From: Serratia microhaemolytica
Lineage (GTDB): Bacteria > Pseudomonadota > Gammaproteobacteria > Enterobacterales > Enterobacteriaceae
Length of the DNA stretch: 64,000 bases
NCBI RefSeq assembly: GCF_004011885.1
Contig: NZ_SBEF01000002.1
Coordinates: 151,664-215,663, forward strand
Direction: 5' to 3'
Shown: one piece after another, positions 41,611-49,536 of the stretch
How the letters are laid out: each line of letters starts with the position of its first letter
Numbering within the stretch: position 1 is the first letter of the stretch
Position numbers and translations under genes: made by a program
The notes under the pieces: generated by a model
Told to the model about the DNA's origin: nothing
The model's input: the letters and a program-made list of their open reading frames with translations, nothing else
Database searches by the model: none

Positions 41611-42438
41611 GTGAATAAATCAGACCAACAAACAGTGATAAATGTGAGCCCGATCACAGGCGTCGTAGAGACGCCAGTCTATCAGCGCGGCCAGTTGCAA
41701 CAACAGCAGCAGGATCATCTGGCAGAAGAGGTGCCGGTGGCGCTGGTTTACAACGGCATTTCGCATGTGGTGATGATGTGTACGCCGAAAGATCTGACCG
41801 CTTTTGCACTCGGATTTTCACTGTCAGAAGGGATTATTGCTGCGCCTAGCGATATCTACTCGATCGAGATTCAGCCAAACTGCCAAGGGATCGAGCTGCA
41901 AATTGAACTCTCCAGCCGTCGTTTCAGCGCATTGAAGGCGCGGCGGCGTGCAATGGCGGGGCGTACCGGTTGTGGCGTGTGCGGGGTCGAACAGTTGGCC
42001 GATATTTTCCGCAACGTGACACCGCTGCCATTTAGTCAGCGCTTTTCGGTTGCCCAACTCGATCAGGCACTGCCACAGTTGCGCCAGTTGCAACCGATTG
42101 GTGAGTTGACCGGCTGCACACACGCCGCTGGCTGGCTGTCGCCACAAGGGCAACTGCTGGGCGGATGTGAAGATATTGGCCGCCACGTGGCACTGGATAA
42201 ACTGCTCGGTGTACGTGCCAAACAGCAATGGCAGGCCGGGGCACTGCTGGTTTCCAGCCGTGCCAGCTACGAAATGGTACAGAAGGCCGCGATGTGTGGC
42301 GTTGAGATGCTGTTTGCCGTCTCTGCTGCCACTTCGCTAGCGGTAGAGATTGCCGAGCGCTGCCAACTCACACTGGTCGGCTTTACTAAACCGGGGCGCG
42401 CAACGGTATTTACCCATCCGCAACGGATTGTTGACTAG
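41611..42438 (+). CDS. fdhD: Formate dehydrogenase sulfurtransferase FdhD
   Basis: 275 residues if the GTG at 41611 ([18 protein letters not shown]) is the start; in-frame TTG 41584 and GTG 41602 are alternatives, and none has a strong ribosome site. FdhD transfers sulfur from IscS to the molybdenum cofactor of formate dehydrogenases. Conserved: [18 protein letters not shown] (about 45), GFSLSEGII, and [13 protein letters not shown] with the sulfur-relay Cys pair (about 117-126), then [19 protein letters not shown] and [18 protein letters not shown]. Divergent from fdoG as in E. coli. Confidence 0.95.
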   Translation: MNKSDQQTVINVSPITGVVETPVYQRGQLQQQQQDHLAEEVPVALVYNGISHVVMMCTPKDLTAFALGFSLSEGIIAAPSDIYSIEIQPNCQGIELQIELSSRRFSALKARRRAMAGRTGCGVCGVEQLADIFRNVTPLPFSQRFSVAQLDQALPQLRQLQPIGELTGCTHAAGWLSPQGQLLGGCEDIGRHVALDKLLGVRAKQQWQAGALLVSSRASYEMVQKAAMCGVEMLFAVSAATSLAVEIAERCQLTLVGFTKPGRATVFTHPQRIVD

Positions 42439-42474
42439 CCATCACCGGCAATAGCGCACCGATTGAGCACAGCG

Positions 42475-43464
42475 TTAAAAACTCAATGTCACAATCACGG
42501 TATCTTGGTATACACCCGGGCGAGCGTAGGTCGCCTGCCCAGCCGCCAGGCGGCCATAGACTGGGTGTAACTGTACACTACCGGTGCCAATCGCTGATTT
42601 GGCGTTGGTGCGATCAGACCACAGCAAAGTTCGCGCTGCATCCTGATACAGCATATAGCCAATTTTCACGTTATCTGGCCCGCTTAATGGATAGAGATAG
42701 AAGAACTGCCCACTCTGTTCACTGATCGAGCGCAGCGCAATGTTGTATTGCGTGTCGCTGGTACACTCAACGCTAATGTTACTTTGCGCATCAACATTGC
42801 GGTTTTCGAACATGGTGATATCACCAAAATCAAGCTCTTGTGCAAAAATGCGGCACGATTTATCGATGCCAGCGCTGGCAACAAAGTTAATCGCCTGAGC
42901 GCCGCTCTGCTCGGCACAGTTACTCGGCATGGTTAATGGGCTTTCCGACCAGGTAATACTGGAACTTTCACCATTAAAAGCCAACAGATAGCTGCCAGCA
43001 GGCAGACTTTTCTGTTCCGCTGCCAACTCACCACGGATCGACAGGTTACTATTGACGGTACGCTGCGCCGAGAGCGTCAACGCCACCCGCAGCGGTAGCT
43101 GTGCTGCTCGACTGCCCCAATACTCACCGCTTGCACCGTTCTTCAGCCTAAATAACATCTTAGCTCCCGACTGATGGTGCATCGCTAACCACGGCGCACT
43201 GGCCAGTGGGGCATTATCCAGATAAAAACAGGCATTAACATACTGCGTCGTACTGGAGTGGTTGGTACATTGATAACTCAACGTACCGGTATTGCTGGCT
43301 GGTGCGGTGGCGTGCAAGAAATCAACCACACCAAAATTGACATCGGTCATACTCGCTTGGCAACTGACCGATGCGGCCATTGCGTGCTGCCCCAACAGCA
43401 GGGCACAGGTTGCCAATGCCGGTAACAGCATGATTTTTATTGCAGATAAGTAGCGGGCTAACAT
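42475..43464 (-). CDS. Archaic pilus tip protein with two spore-coat-U domains (CsuE-like)
   Basis: 329 residues, starting behind AAGGAGA. Signal peptide about 1-30 (cleavage after AMAA). Two spore coat protein U (SCPU) domains: one starting SVSCQASMTDVNFGVVDF (about 33) and one starting KSCRIFAQELDFGDI (about 205). Each shows the pattern of an early Cys, FG strand and a later YxxCxN or VECTS strand. The C-terminal strand ends in DTVIVTLSF. A two-domain SCPU protein as the last gene of a pilus operon is the tip subunit in Csu-type (archaic) chaperone-usher systems; tip adhesion to hydrophobic surfaces is known for CsuE. Follows the usher by 21 bases. Confidence 0.85.
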   Translation of the reverse strand: MLARYLSAIKIMLLPALATCALLLGQHAMAASVSCQASMTDVNFGVVDFLHATAPASNTGTLSYQCTNHSSTTQYVNACFYLDNAPLASAPWLAMHHQSGAKMLFRLKNGASGEYWGSRAAQLPLRVALTLSAQRTVNSNLSIRGELAAEQKSLPAGSYLLAFNGESSSITWSESPLTMPSNCAEQSGAQAINFVASAGIDKSCRIFAQELDFGDITMFENRNVDAQSNISVECTSDTQYNIALRSISEQSGQFFYLYPLSGPDNVKIGYMLYQDAARTLLWSDRTNAKSAIGTGSVQLHPVYGRLAAGQATYARPGVYQDTVIVTLSF

Positions 43465-43485
43465 GGCTTTCTCCTTAGCAGATGG

Positions 43486-45867
43486 CTAGCGTGGCATACA
43501 CTGGGTTTTTGGCGCGGTGATAATATTCTCTTCATCGGCGCGGTACGCCAGTTTGGCGTAACAGACCACCTGCTCACTCTGGTCTGATTTACTGGGCAGA
43601 CGCACTTCCAGTTCCGGGTTGTCCGGCAGTTCCTCCAGATAGACGATACCTTCAAAACCGACAATATAGGGTTCGCTTTGCCCCTTGATAAACACCTCAC
43701 TACCGATAGGCAGTGGCTTATCATATTGATCCACCAGCATCACGTTCACCGAATAAGCGGGCTTGATCGGAAAGTGGACATAACTGCCCATCCGGTCACC
43801 TGGCACCGCCACCGCCTTGATGTGATCCACTTCATAACCCGACGGTAGCGCCAGGCTATCAATCGCCAGCTTATTTTTTTGGTAGGAGTAGAGCGGCGAG
43901 ATCAGCAAATGACCGCTCTTATCGGTTTTCCCCACTAGGCGATTTTCCAGCAACACCGGAACATCTGGCACACCGCTGGTAGAGACCACCGCAAACGCTT
44001 CACTGAGTGGTTTGGTGAAAAAAGTCTGCCTATTCATCAACACCAGCGCACCACGTCCACCGAAGTAGTAGCTCGACTGTGTATTGGCTCCGGCACTCAG
44101 CGTGGCGTATTGGCTCAAATACTCAATATCGGCCTGTGCGGTCTGTTCACCCTTCTGCGAAACCACACTGGCACGCCAGGTTACCCCGCCATCTGAAGGT
44201 GCCTGGCGTGAGGCAGTGAGCGCGCTCACCACACCACTTCGGCGATAGGTGCTGCTGGCAGTGACATTCACCCGTTCTCTGGGTGTCACGCTGACACTAA
44301 AATAGACCGAGTAATCATCATGATTATCTAGGTTGCGATTAAACAGCGCGTGCAGTGCAATATCTTTCGATAGATTCTTCATCCAAGAAACATTAATAAA
44401 CCGTGTTGCAGCCTGATCAAACGGTTTGCGCGCAATATAGTTCAGCGACAGACTGCCGACTCGCCCTAAATGGGTACCGAAAAAAAGTTGCTCGGTTTTC
44501 CTGATCGGTGCCGAACCATAGAGTGCCGGAATGTCACGATAGTCGCGATTGGCGATAGTGACCGAACCTCCCAGGTTGAAATAACGGCTTCCCCACTGAT
44601 AACCAATGCTTTTTTGCTCACCAATTTTATTGTTATAGCGGCTGTGCGCATAGGAACCGGAGAACACCCCGAGACGTGGATGGGGAACAGCCACCATACC
44701 GACACCGGCTTTAAACAAGCCGTCAATCGCCTCTAGCTGGCTCTCTAACGTTAACCGGGAGTTAACACCATAGCGTAACTTGCTGCTAACCAACAGATCC
44801 TTACCATAAGAGAATGATTTTGTACCATAATCCAGCCTAACCTTACCAATATCCAGGCTCCAGTCCGCCAAACCCTGCTTCAACAACGCTGGGGCATGAA
44901 AAATAGAGATCTGCAGGGTTCTGCTCTGGCCCAATGCATCAGTCACCACCAATTCTGCATTGCCATAGCCATTGATCCTCGGCAGGGTACTCACCATAAA
45001 CGGACCGGCAGGAATATCGGTGCTGTATTGTCTGCTACCATCAATCAGCAAATCAATATTCGATGGCGTCACGGTACTGCCGAAAAACTCCAGCAGTGGC
45101 GTAGTGGCCATATGGGGATAGAGATCAAAATTGCGCCGCAACTGTAGCCCGCCAAACCGCGTGCTGCGTGACCATGCCAAGCTACCGGTGGTGCTATCCC
45201 CGGCCTGTAGTGTGATCATCTGCTGCTGCCAGGAGCGGCTGAACAGTGTATCCAGGCGAATAGTATCAAAATCGGACTGTTCGTCATCATTCCAGCGGTT
45301 TAACAACGTATTACTCAATGTGCCCCAGCCACCAAAAGCACGTAGCTCACTAAACAGGCTGGCACTATGCGTGTTGCGATCACGTCGGGCAAAAGCTTCA
45401 TAATTGAGCAACACACCACTGCCACTGTTGGCCGGGTGGCGCTCATTCTCAATATTGGTAAAAACATTACGCTCCAGATCTGCCTGCTCGTCGCTGACCA
45501 TCAGGTGTACCTGTTGCAGTTGTTCCTGATAATCAACCGTTACCCCGCCCAAGCTCATCAGGTTCACTTTTGACATAATTGCCGGGATCTGTTTCAGGCC
45601 AATCTCTTGCAGGGTAGCAGGCTCTACCCACAGTGCAGTATCACGCAGCTCGAACGGATAAAAACCACGCACCACACCATTGAGTGTCACCTCAAGGTAC
45701 AATTCAGGGGTTGCGTCAATCTGATATTTATCACGGGTAGTCAGTACTTCTGCGTTAGTCGTTGGCAATAACAGAGGGGCAAGCAAAAAACACCCTGCCA
45801 CCCCCAGAACAACTTGCCAACGGTTAACGACTGAGCGGTGGAATGGCTTGGGTGTAGGTTTTACCAT
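43486..45867 (-). CDS. Fimbrial outer membrane usher (archaic, CsuD-like)
   Basis: 793 residues from the ATG at 45867 (MVKPTPKPFHRSVVNRWQVV); a longer reading lies inside the chaperone gene. The signal region (about 10-40) ends NAEVL. An N-terminal domain binds chaperone-subunit complexes (YLEVTLNGVVRGFYPFEL). A central 24-strand barrel with plug follows, including RRNFDLYPHMATTPLLEFFG and GYGNAELVVTDALGQS. The C-terminal domains end with CYAKL. The small size and the SCPU partners mark the archaic class. Start and chaperone stop overlap by 44 bases. Confidence 0.88.
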   Translation of the reverse strand: MVKPTPKPFHRSVVNRWQVVLGVAGCFLLAPLLLPTTNAEVLTTRDKYQIDATPELYLEVTLNGVVRGFYPFELRDTALWVEPATLQEIGLKQIPAIMSKVNLMSLGGVTVDYQEQLQQVHLMVSDEQADLERNVFTNIENERHPANSGSGVLLNYEAFARRDRNTHSASLFSELRAFGGWGTLSNTLLNRWNDDEQSDFDTIRLDTLFSRSWQQQMITLQAGDSTTGSLAWSRSTRFGGLQLRRNFDLYPHMATTPLLEFFGSTVTPSNIDLLIDGSRQYSTDIPAGPFMVSTLPRINGYGNAELVVTDALGQSRTLQISIFHAPALLKQGLADWSLDIGKVRLDYGTKSFSYGKDLLVSSKLRYGVNSRLTLESQLEAIDGLFKAGVGMVAVPHPRLGVFSGSYAHSRYNNKIGEQKSIGYQWGSRYFNLGGSVTIANRDYRDIPALYGSAPIRKTEQLFFGTHLGRVGSLSLNYIARKPFDQAATRFINVSWMKNLSKDIALHALFNRNLDNHDDYSVYFSVSVTPRERVNVTASSTYRRSGVVSALTASRQAPSDGGVTWRASVVSQKGEQTAQADIEYLSQYATLSAGANTQSSYYFGGRGALVLMNRQTFFTKPLSEAFAVVSTSGVPDVPVLLENRLVGKTDKSGHLLISPLYSYQKNKLAIDSLALPSGYEVDHIKAVAVPGDRMGSYVHFPIKPAYSVNVMLVDQYDKPLPIGSEVFIKGQSEPYIVGFEGIVYLEELPDNPELEVRLPSKSDQSEQVVCYAKLAYRADEENIITAPKTQCMPR

Positions 45868-46579
45868 TGAGTAACAGCTCCATTGTGCCACCCTGTGCAA
45901 ACACATTCGGTGCCTGTTTGATATCCCAGCGAGCTTCTCGTTGTGGTAACACGTAACCGAGTAAACCATCAGCTAATGTGGTGCGCTTGCCCTGCTTGTC
46001 AACAAAGTGAACTTGTGACAACTTGCCGTACAGATCACCGTTGTTGTTAGCAGCCACCTTGACTTTGTTGCCTTGGCGCACCATCGACAGATTGACCTGC
46101 GGTTGCAATTTGTCTGCCGGTTGCTGATAGACAAACGTCGGTACCGAATACTCAACCACAAAATCGATGCCACTCTTCTTTTTCTGCCCAGTATGTGGCA
46201 GCTCATTGACCAGTAAACGGAATGCCAGCACCGGCGACGTAGCGCCACTGGCACCTTTGCCACGGATCACACGCACCATCTGTTCCCCCTTGGCAGCAAT
46301 TTTTACTACTGGAGGACTAACAATCAGATCTGAAGTGGGTATCAAAACACTCACTCCTTCCTTCTGCTCCCACTGATAAACGCGCACCTGAGCTTGCATG
46401 GCTTGGTCGCTGGTATTAACCAACCATAACTCGGTCGCTTTACTGCCAACAGGCAACTCAACAAGAATGGGAGAGACCTGTAGGCCCAGCGCTACAGCCG
46501 CTGTGCAGCCTAAACTGGCGGCTACAGCAACGGCTGCCGAGAGCAGGATACTAATAAGATCCGTTCTCGTTTTCGACAT
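45824..46579 (-). CDS. Periplasmic pilus chaperone (CsuC-like)
   Basis: 251 residues from the ATG at 46579 (MSKTRTDLISILLSAAV...), signal peptide about 1-38. PapD-like two-domain fold: LQVSPILVELPVGSKATELW is the G1/A1 edge and VVKIAAKGEQMVRVIR matches the donor-strand region with conserved Arg. LLNGKTYTQAIPPLSR closes the C-terminal domain. It captures pilin subunits and hands them to the usher. Follows the pilin gene by only 10 bases. Confidence 0.87.
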   Translation of the reverse strand: MSKTRTDLISILLSAAVAVAASLGCTAAVALGLQVSPILVELPVGSKATELWLVNTSDQAMQAQVRVYQWEQKEGVSVLIPTSDLIVSPPVVKIAAKGEQMVRVIRGKGASGATSPVLAFRLLVNELPHTGQKKKSGIDFVVEYSVPTFVYQQPADKLQPQVNLSMVRQGNKVKVAANNNGDLYGKLSQVHFVDKQGKRTTLADGLLGYVLPQREARWDIKQAPNVFAQGGTMELLLNGKTYTQAIPPLSR

Positions 46580-46589
46580 AACGTAAACT

Positions 46590-47096
46590 CTAGTAAGTAA
46601 CAACTACAGAAACGACATCGTTATAGTTGCCAGCTTGCTTGCCGGCATAGTCTGCTTGTGTAACACGGGCATACACGGGAATGCTCTTGTTACCGGTTTC
46701 GCTAAGGGTGTTGGTACCAGAAACACTACCCCACGCAAGTGTTCTACTCGGATCCTGATACAAGCTATAAGCTACAGTATCATTATGGCCGTTACCTCTC
46801 GCATCCATCACACCCGCCCCAGCAGTGTTGTTATTGCTTGGTTTCAGTGCCACGGTGTAGCCACTTTGGTTATTACACGAAATTTCCAGGGCAGTCTGCT
46901 GATCAAGATTACCGGTGGTATTACTGTTAACCAGACCAAAATCGATGTCATCAATAGTTCTATCGATAGTACAAGACTCAACAATCCGCAATTTAACGTT
47001 AAATGAGTTGTTCAATTGAGCAGCATGGGCAGAACCGGTCACCAGCAGTGCGCCAGAGGCAAAGAAAGTGGCTATTGCTAATTTTGTTAATCGCAT
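46590..47096 (-). CDS. Major pilin, spore coat U domain (CsuA/B-like)
   Basis: 168 residues from the ATG at 47096 with AGGTGA at 6-base spacing. Signal peptide MRLTKLAIATFFASGALLVT ending AHA. One SCPU domain: RIVESCTIDRTIDDIDFGLV (about 37-56), a second Cys in EISCNNQSGYTVAL, the YSLYQDPSRT block and a strand-G end VVSVVVTY. First gene of the pilin-chaperone-usher-tip operon, the shortest archaic pilus layout (A. baumannii csu has six genes). Expression is presumably driven from the 340-base gap upstream. Confidence 0.87.
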   Translation of the reverse strand: MRLTKLAIATFFASGALLVTGSAHAAQLNNSFNVKLRIVESCTIDRTIDDIDFGLVNSNTTGNLDQQTALEISCNNQSGYTVALKPSNNNTAGAGVMDARGNGHNDTVAYSLYQDPSRTLAWGSVSGTNTLSETGNKSIPVYARVTQADYAGKQAGNYNDVVSVVVTY

Positions 47097-47436
47097 AATC
47101 AATCACCTGTCTAATAATAGGGTATACTTATTTCGAGTCTGACGTGTATTCACGTGATGCACACCAGGCTCATAGACAACTATAGAAGGGATTTTTGATT
47201 GCGCAAACATAAGTAATGTTAATCTTTTAATCTGTGCTAGATCAATCTATAACGCTGAAATCAACAGATTCTGTGCATTGAAAATCACGCCACCCGACTC
47301 GCAGCGCGCTAATCCTCCAATTAAAGTAAAACAACGTTTCGCTTCTATTGACTCCGCCCAAGGTTGCCAGCAGACTAGCAGTCAGTTGCGGTAGACAGCG
47401 ACCTTGTTGGAGTAACTATAACTTATTGGGGCGACT
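47097..47436. other. 340-base divergent gap between pilus operon and kdgK
   Basis: No gene. It holds the pilin ribosome site (left end), a KdgR-like box at 47325-47343 and the kdgK leader. The part near the pilin (47100-47270) is AT-rich, as expected for a pilus promoter. Confidence 0.45.
47325..47343. promoter_or_regulatory. KdgR-like operator upstream of kdgK
   Basis: AGTAAAACAACGTTTCGCT matches the KdgR box pattern AATRAAAYRNYRTTTCATT at all but three positions. It is centred about 103 bases before the kdgK start. KdgR represses kdgK in Dickeya and E. coli, with 2-keto-3-deoxygluconate as inducer. Binding here is inferred. Confidence 0.6.
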
Positions 47437-48405
47437 ATGAACGGTAACAAACTGGCGGTGATTGGCGAGTGCATGATTGAGCTATCACAAAACGGCACGG
47501 CTTTTTGTCGTGGATTTGGTGGCGATACTCTGAACACCGCAGTCTACATCGCACGTCAGGTGAGCAAAGCAGCACTGGATGTCTATTATGTCACCGCACT
47601 GGGCTGTGATAGCTTCAGCCAAGAGATGCTGCAAGCCTGGCAACAAGAGCGAGTGAACACCTCACTAGTGACAAAGCTGGCAGATAAATTGCCAGGCCTA
47701 TATCTGATTGAGACCGACCAGCACGGCGAGCGCACCTTCTACTACTGGCGCAATGATGCCGCTGCACGTTACTGGCTTGATGGCCAACAAGCGCAGCAGA
47801 TTTGTGCGCAGTTGGCACAGTTTGACTACCTTTACCTTAGCGGGATCAGTATCGCTATTCTCAACCCGGCCAGCCGTGAAAAGCTACTGGCACTACTACG
47901 CCAATGCCGAGCCAACGGTGGCAAAATCATTTTTGATAACAACTATCGGCCACGGCTGTGGCAAAACCAGGCAGAAACCCGCCAAGCTTATCAGCAGATC
48001 CTCAGTTGCACCGATATGGCATTTTTAACGCTGGAAGATGAAGTCGCACTATGGGGAGAGCAGAGCATTGAGCAGGTGGTGCAGCGTAGCCAGGGTTTTG
48101 GCGTTGGCGAAATAGTGATTAAACGCGGTGCAGAAGCCTGCCTAGTGTTTACTGCAACCGGCGAACAGTTCCAGATCCCAGCCGTTAAATTGCCGCCAGA
48201 AAAAGTGATCGACACCACCGCTGCCGGTGACTCATTCAGTGCTGGTTATCTGGCACAACGCCTAACCGGCGGTGATGTGATCAGCGCAGCACAACGTGGC
48301 CATCAACTGGCCAGCACCGTGATCCAGCATCGTGGCGCCATCATCCCGCAGCAAGCGATGCCAGAACAGTTGGGAGCGCAGGCCAAAACCACGAATGTTT
48401 TTTAA
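47437..48405 (+). CDS. kdgK: 2-dehydro-3-deoxygluconokinase
   Basis: 322 residues (E. coli KdgK 309). It phosphorylates 2-keto-3-deoxygluconate with ATP in hexuronate and pectin breakdown. A PfkB/ribokinase-family protein: AVIGECMIELSQNG (residues 7-20), RGFGGDTLNTAVYIARQ (about 25), FDNNYRPRLW near 168, and the signature DTTAAGDSFSAGYLA near 260 with the catalytic Asp. The C-terminus departs from the family after AMPEQLG: the last residues QAKTTNVF and the stop codon lie in the end of the dispersed repeat copy B (starting near 48379). A KdgR-like box lies upstream. Confidence 0.95.
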   Translation: MNGNKLAVIGECMIELSQNGTAFCRGFGGDTLNTAVYIARQVSKAALDVYYVTALGCDSFSQEMLQAWQQERVNTSLVTKLADKLPGLYLIETDQHGERTFYYWRNDAAARYWLDGQQAQQICAQLAQFDYLYLSGISIAILNPASREKLLALLRQCRANGGKIIFDNNYRPRLWQNQAETRQAYQQILSCTDMAFLTLEDEVALWGEQSIEQVVQRSQGFGVGEIVIKRGAEACLVFTATGEQFQIPAVKLPPEKVIDTTAAGDSFSAGYLAQRLTGGDVISAAQRGHQLASTVIQHRGAIIPQQAMPEQLGAQAKTTNVF

Positions 48406-48722
48406 CCCAAAACAGTATTTGACCTGATCACCTGTTTCTGTTTTTTCCGTTATCAAAGCAAAAGAACTGTCTGGTCACCCCCCTGCGAAGGGGGAGATTG
48501 GCAGGGGGTTATTTTAAAATAATTAAATGCGTTAACACCCCACCCTAACCCTCCCTTTATCAAGGGGAGAGAACTGGAAGCCTGCGCTGTTTTAGGCTGT
48601 GTCCCCTGATAACGGGCAGGGTGCGAGCGATATTGCCCAGCAAGCTGAGCAACAAATTCCAGTAATACTCAAAAACCCAAACTCTCTTTTTTTGCTCAAA
48701 AAATGCTCGTGATATTGCCACG
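48379..48722 (+). repeat. Dispersed MITE-like element, copy B
   Basis: About 344 bases. The core 48394-48577 aligns with the reverse complement of copy A: shared blocks include GTTTTTTAAC, CAGTATTTGACCTGA (A: CAGCATTTGACCTGA), TTATCAAAGCAAAAG, the CCCCCTGCGAAGGGGG palindrome, ATTTTAAAATAATTAAATGC and AAGGGGAGAGAACT. The right end CAAAAAATGCTCGTG...TTGCC resembles the TAAAAAACGTTCATG...TTGCC end of copy A (about 16 of 23). The section between 48577 and 48697 has no counterpart in copy A. The left end overlaps the 3' end of kdgK. The outer boundaries are less certain than the core. Confidence 0.65.
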
Positions 48723-48824
48723 CTTCTTTAACCACGTTTTGCTAAAAAAATAAGTTTGTAACACTGTAATAATTCCATTAGAATCAAAAAGAAAACAATT
48801 AGTACAATAGTAATCACATAAATA

Positions 48825-49349
48825 ATGGGTAAGTATATGAGTAATAAACTGGATGAATTGTTAAATAATAGTGATGAATTGCAGGGCTTACTGGAGGCAC
48901 ATCTACAAAAACCAGAGAAAGTGCAGATTTTTAAGGACGCATACACCAAGTTCAATATCAACAATCAATTTAAATTTGCCTTTTCGTGGAGTTGGTGGGC
49001 ATTTTTTGGTGGTGCTGTTTATTTCCTCTATCGAAAGATGTATAGCATGGCTCTAGTAATCGCCGCAGCGCAAATAGCGACTGCTTTTCTGGTAAGTTCA
49101 AATGGGCTAAAATTCGCATTCTTAGTAATGTGTGGCTTATTTGCAAAATATTGTTATATTGCCAAGTTCCGTAAGGATCTTTTACTCGCTAAATATGGAG
49201 AGTCAAGCCTTAGTAAAGTAAAAGAGACCCTTGCTGCTCTTGGTGGATATCACACATGGGCGATATGGGTATATTTCGCCCTCACGCTCTCTTGGGTTGT
49301 GTTTCTCCTTATGGCTTTCCTGATGGCGTCAACTATGTTCAGCCATTAA
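48825..49349 (+). CDS. DUF2628 family membrane protein
   Basis: 174 residues if started at the ATG at 48825; an ATG at 48837 (MSNKLDELLNNSDELQGLLE) is equally plausible and neither has a clear ribosome site. A soluble N-terminus of about 50 residues is followed by FSWSWWAFFGGAVYFLYRKM (about 58-77), typical of DUF2628, and then several hydrophobic segments: about 78-110, and 145-170 near the end (WVYFALTLSWVVFLLMAFLM). Function unknown. It stands alone between the repeat and the glg operon, in AT-rich surroundings, followed by a hairpin. Confidence 0.7.
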   Translation: MGKYMSNKLDELLNNSDELQGLLEAHLQKPEKVQIFKDAYTKFNINNQFKFAFSWSWWAFFGGAVYFLYRKMYSMALVIAAAQIATAFLVSSNGLKFAFLVMCGLFAKYCYIAKFRKDLLLAKYGESSLSKVKETLAALGGYHTWAIWVYFALTLSWVVFLLMAFLMASTMFSH

Positions 49350-49396
49350 TGGTCGACATTAAATAAATTCCAAATCGATAATTTATTTAATTATGC

Positions 49397-49442
49397 ACAG
49401 CTCAGGAACCGTTGTTCGACCAATGGCCTGAGCTGTTCTTAC
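49397..49442 (+). terminator. Hairpin after the DUF2628 gene
   Basis: Perfect 10-base arms ACAGCTCAGG / CCTGAGCTGT, 20-base loop, followed by TCTT; 47 bases after the stop. Confidence 0.5.
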
Positions 49443-49482
49443 AGCCTAAACGACACTGTTAAGCTAATTTATGGTTAACTCT

Positions 49483-49528
49483 CGCCTCCGACACGGAAAG
49501 AGTGAAACGTTTTTCCGTGTCGGAGGCG
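49483..49528 (-). terminator. Long hairpin at the end of the glg operon
   Basis: Perfect 17-base arms CGCCTCCGACACGGAAA / TTTCCGTGTCGGAGGCG with a 12-base loop, 8 bases beyond the glgP stop. It is the strongest stem in the window and the likely transcript end of glgBXCAP. Confidence 0.65.
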
Positions 49529-49536
49529 CAATTACA

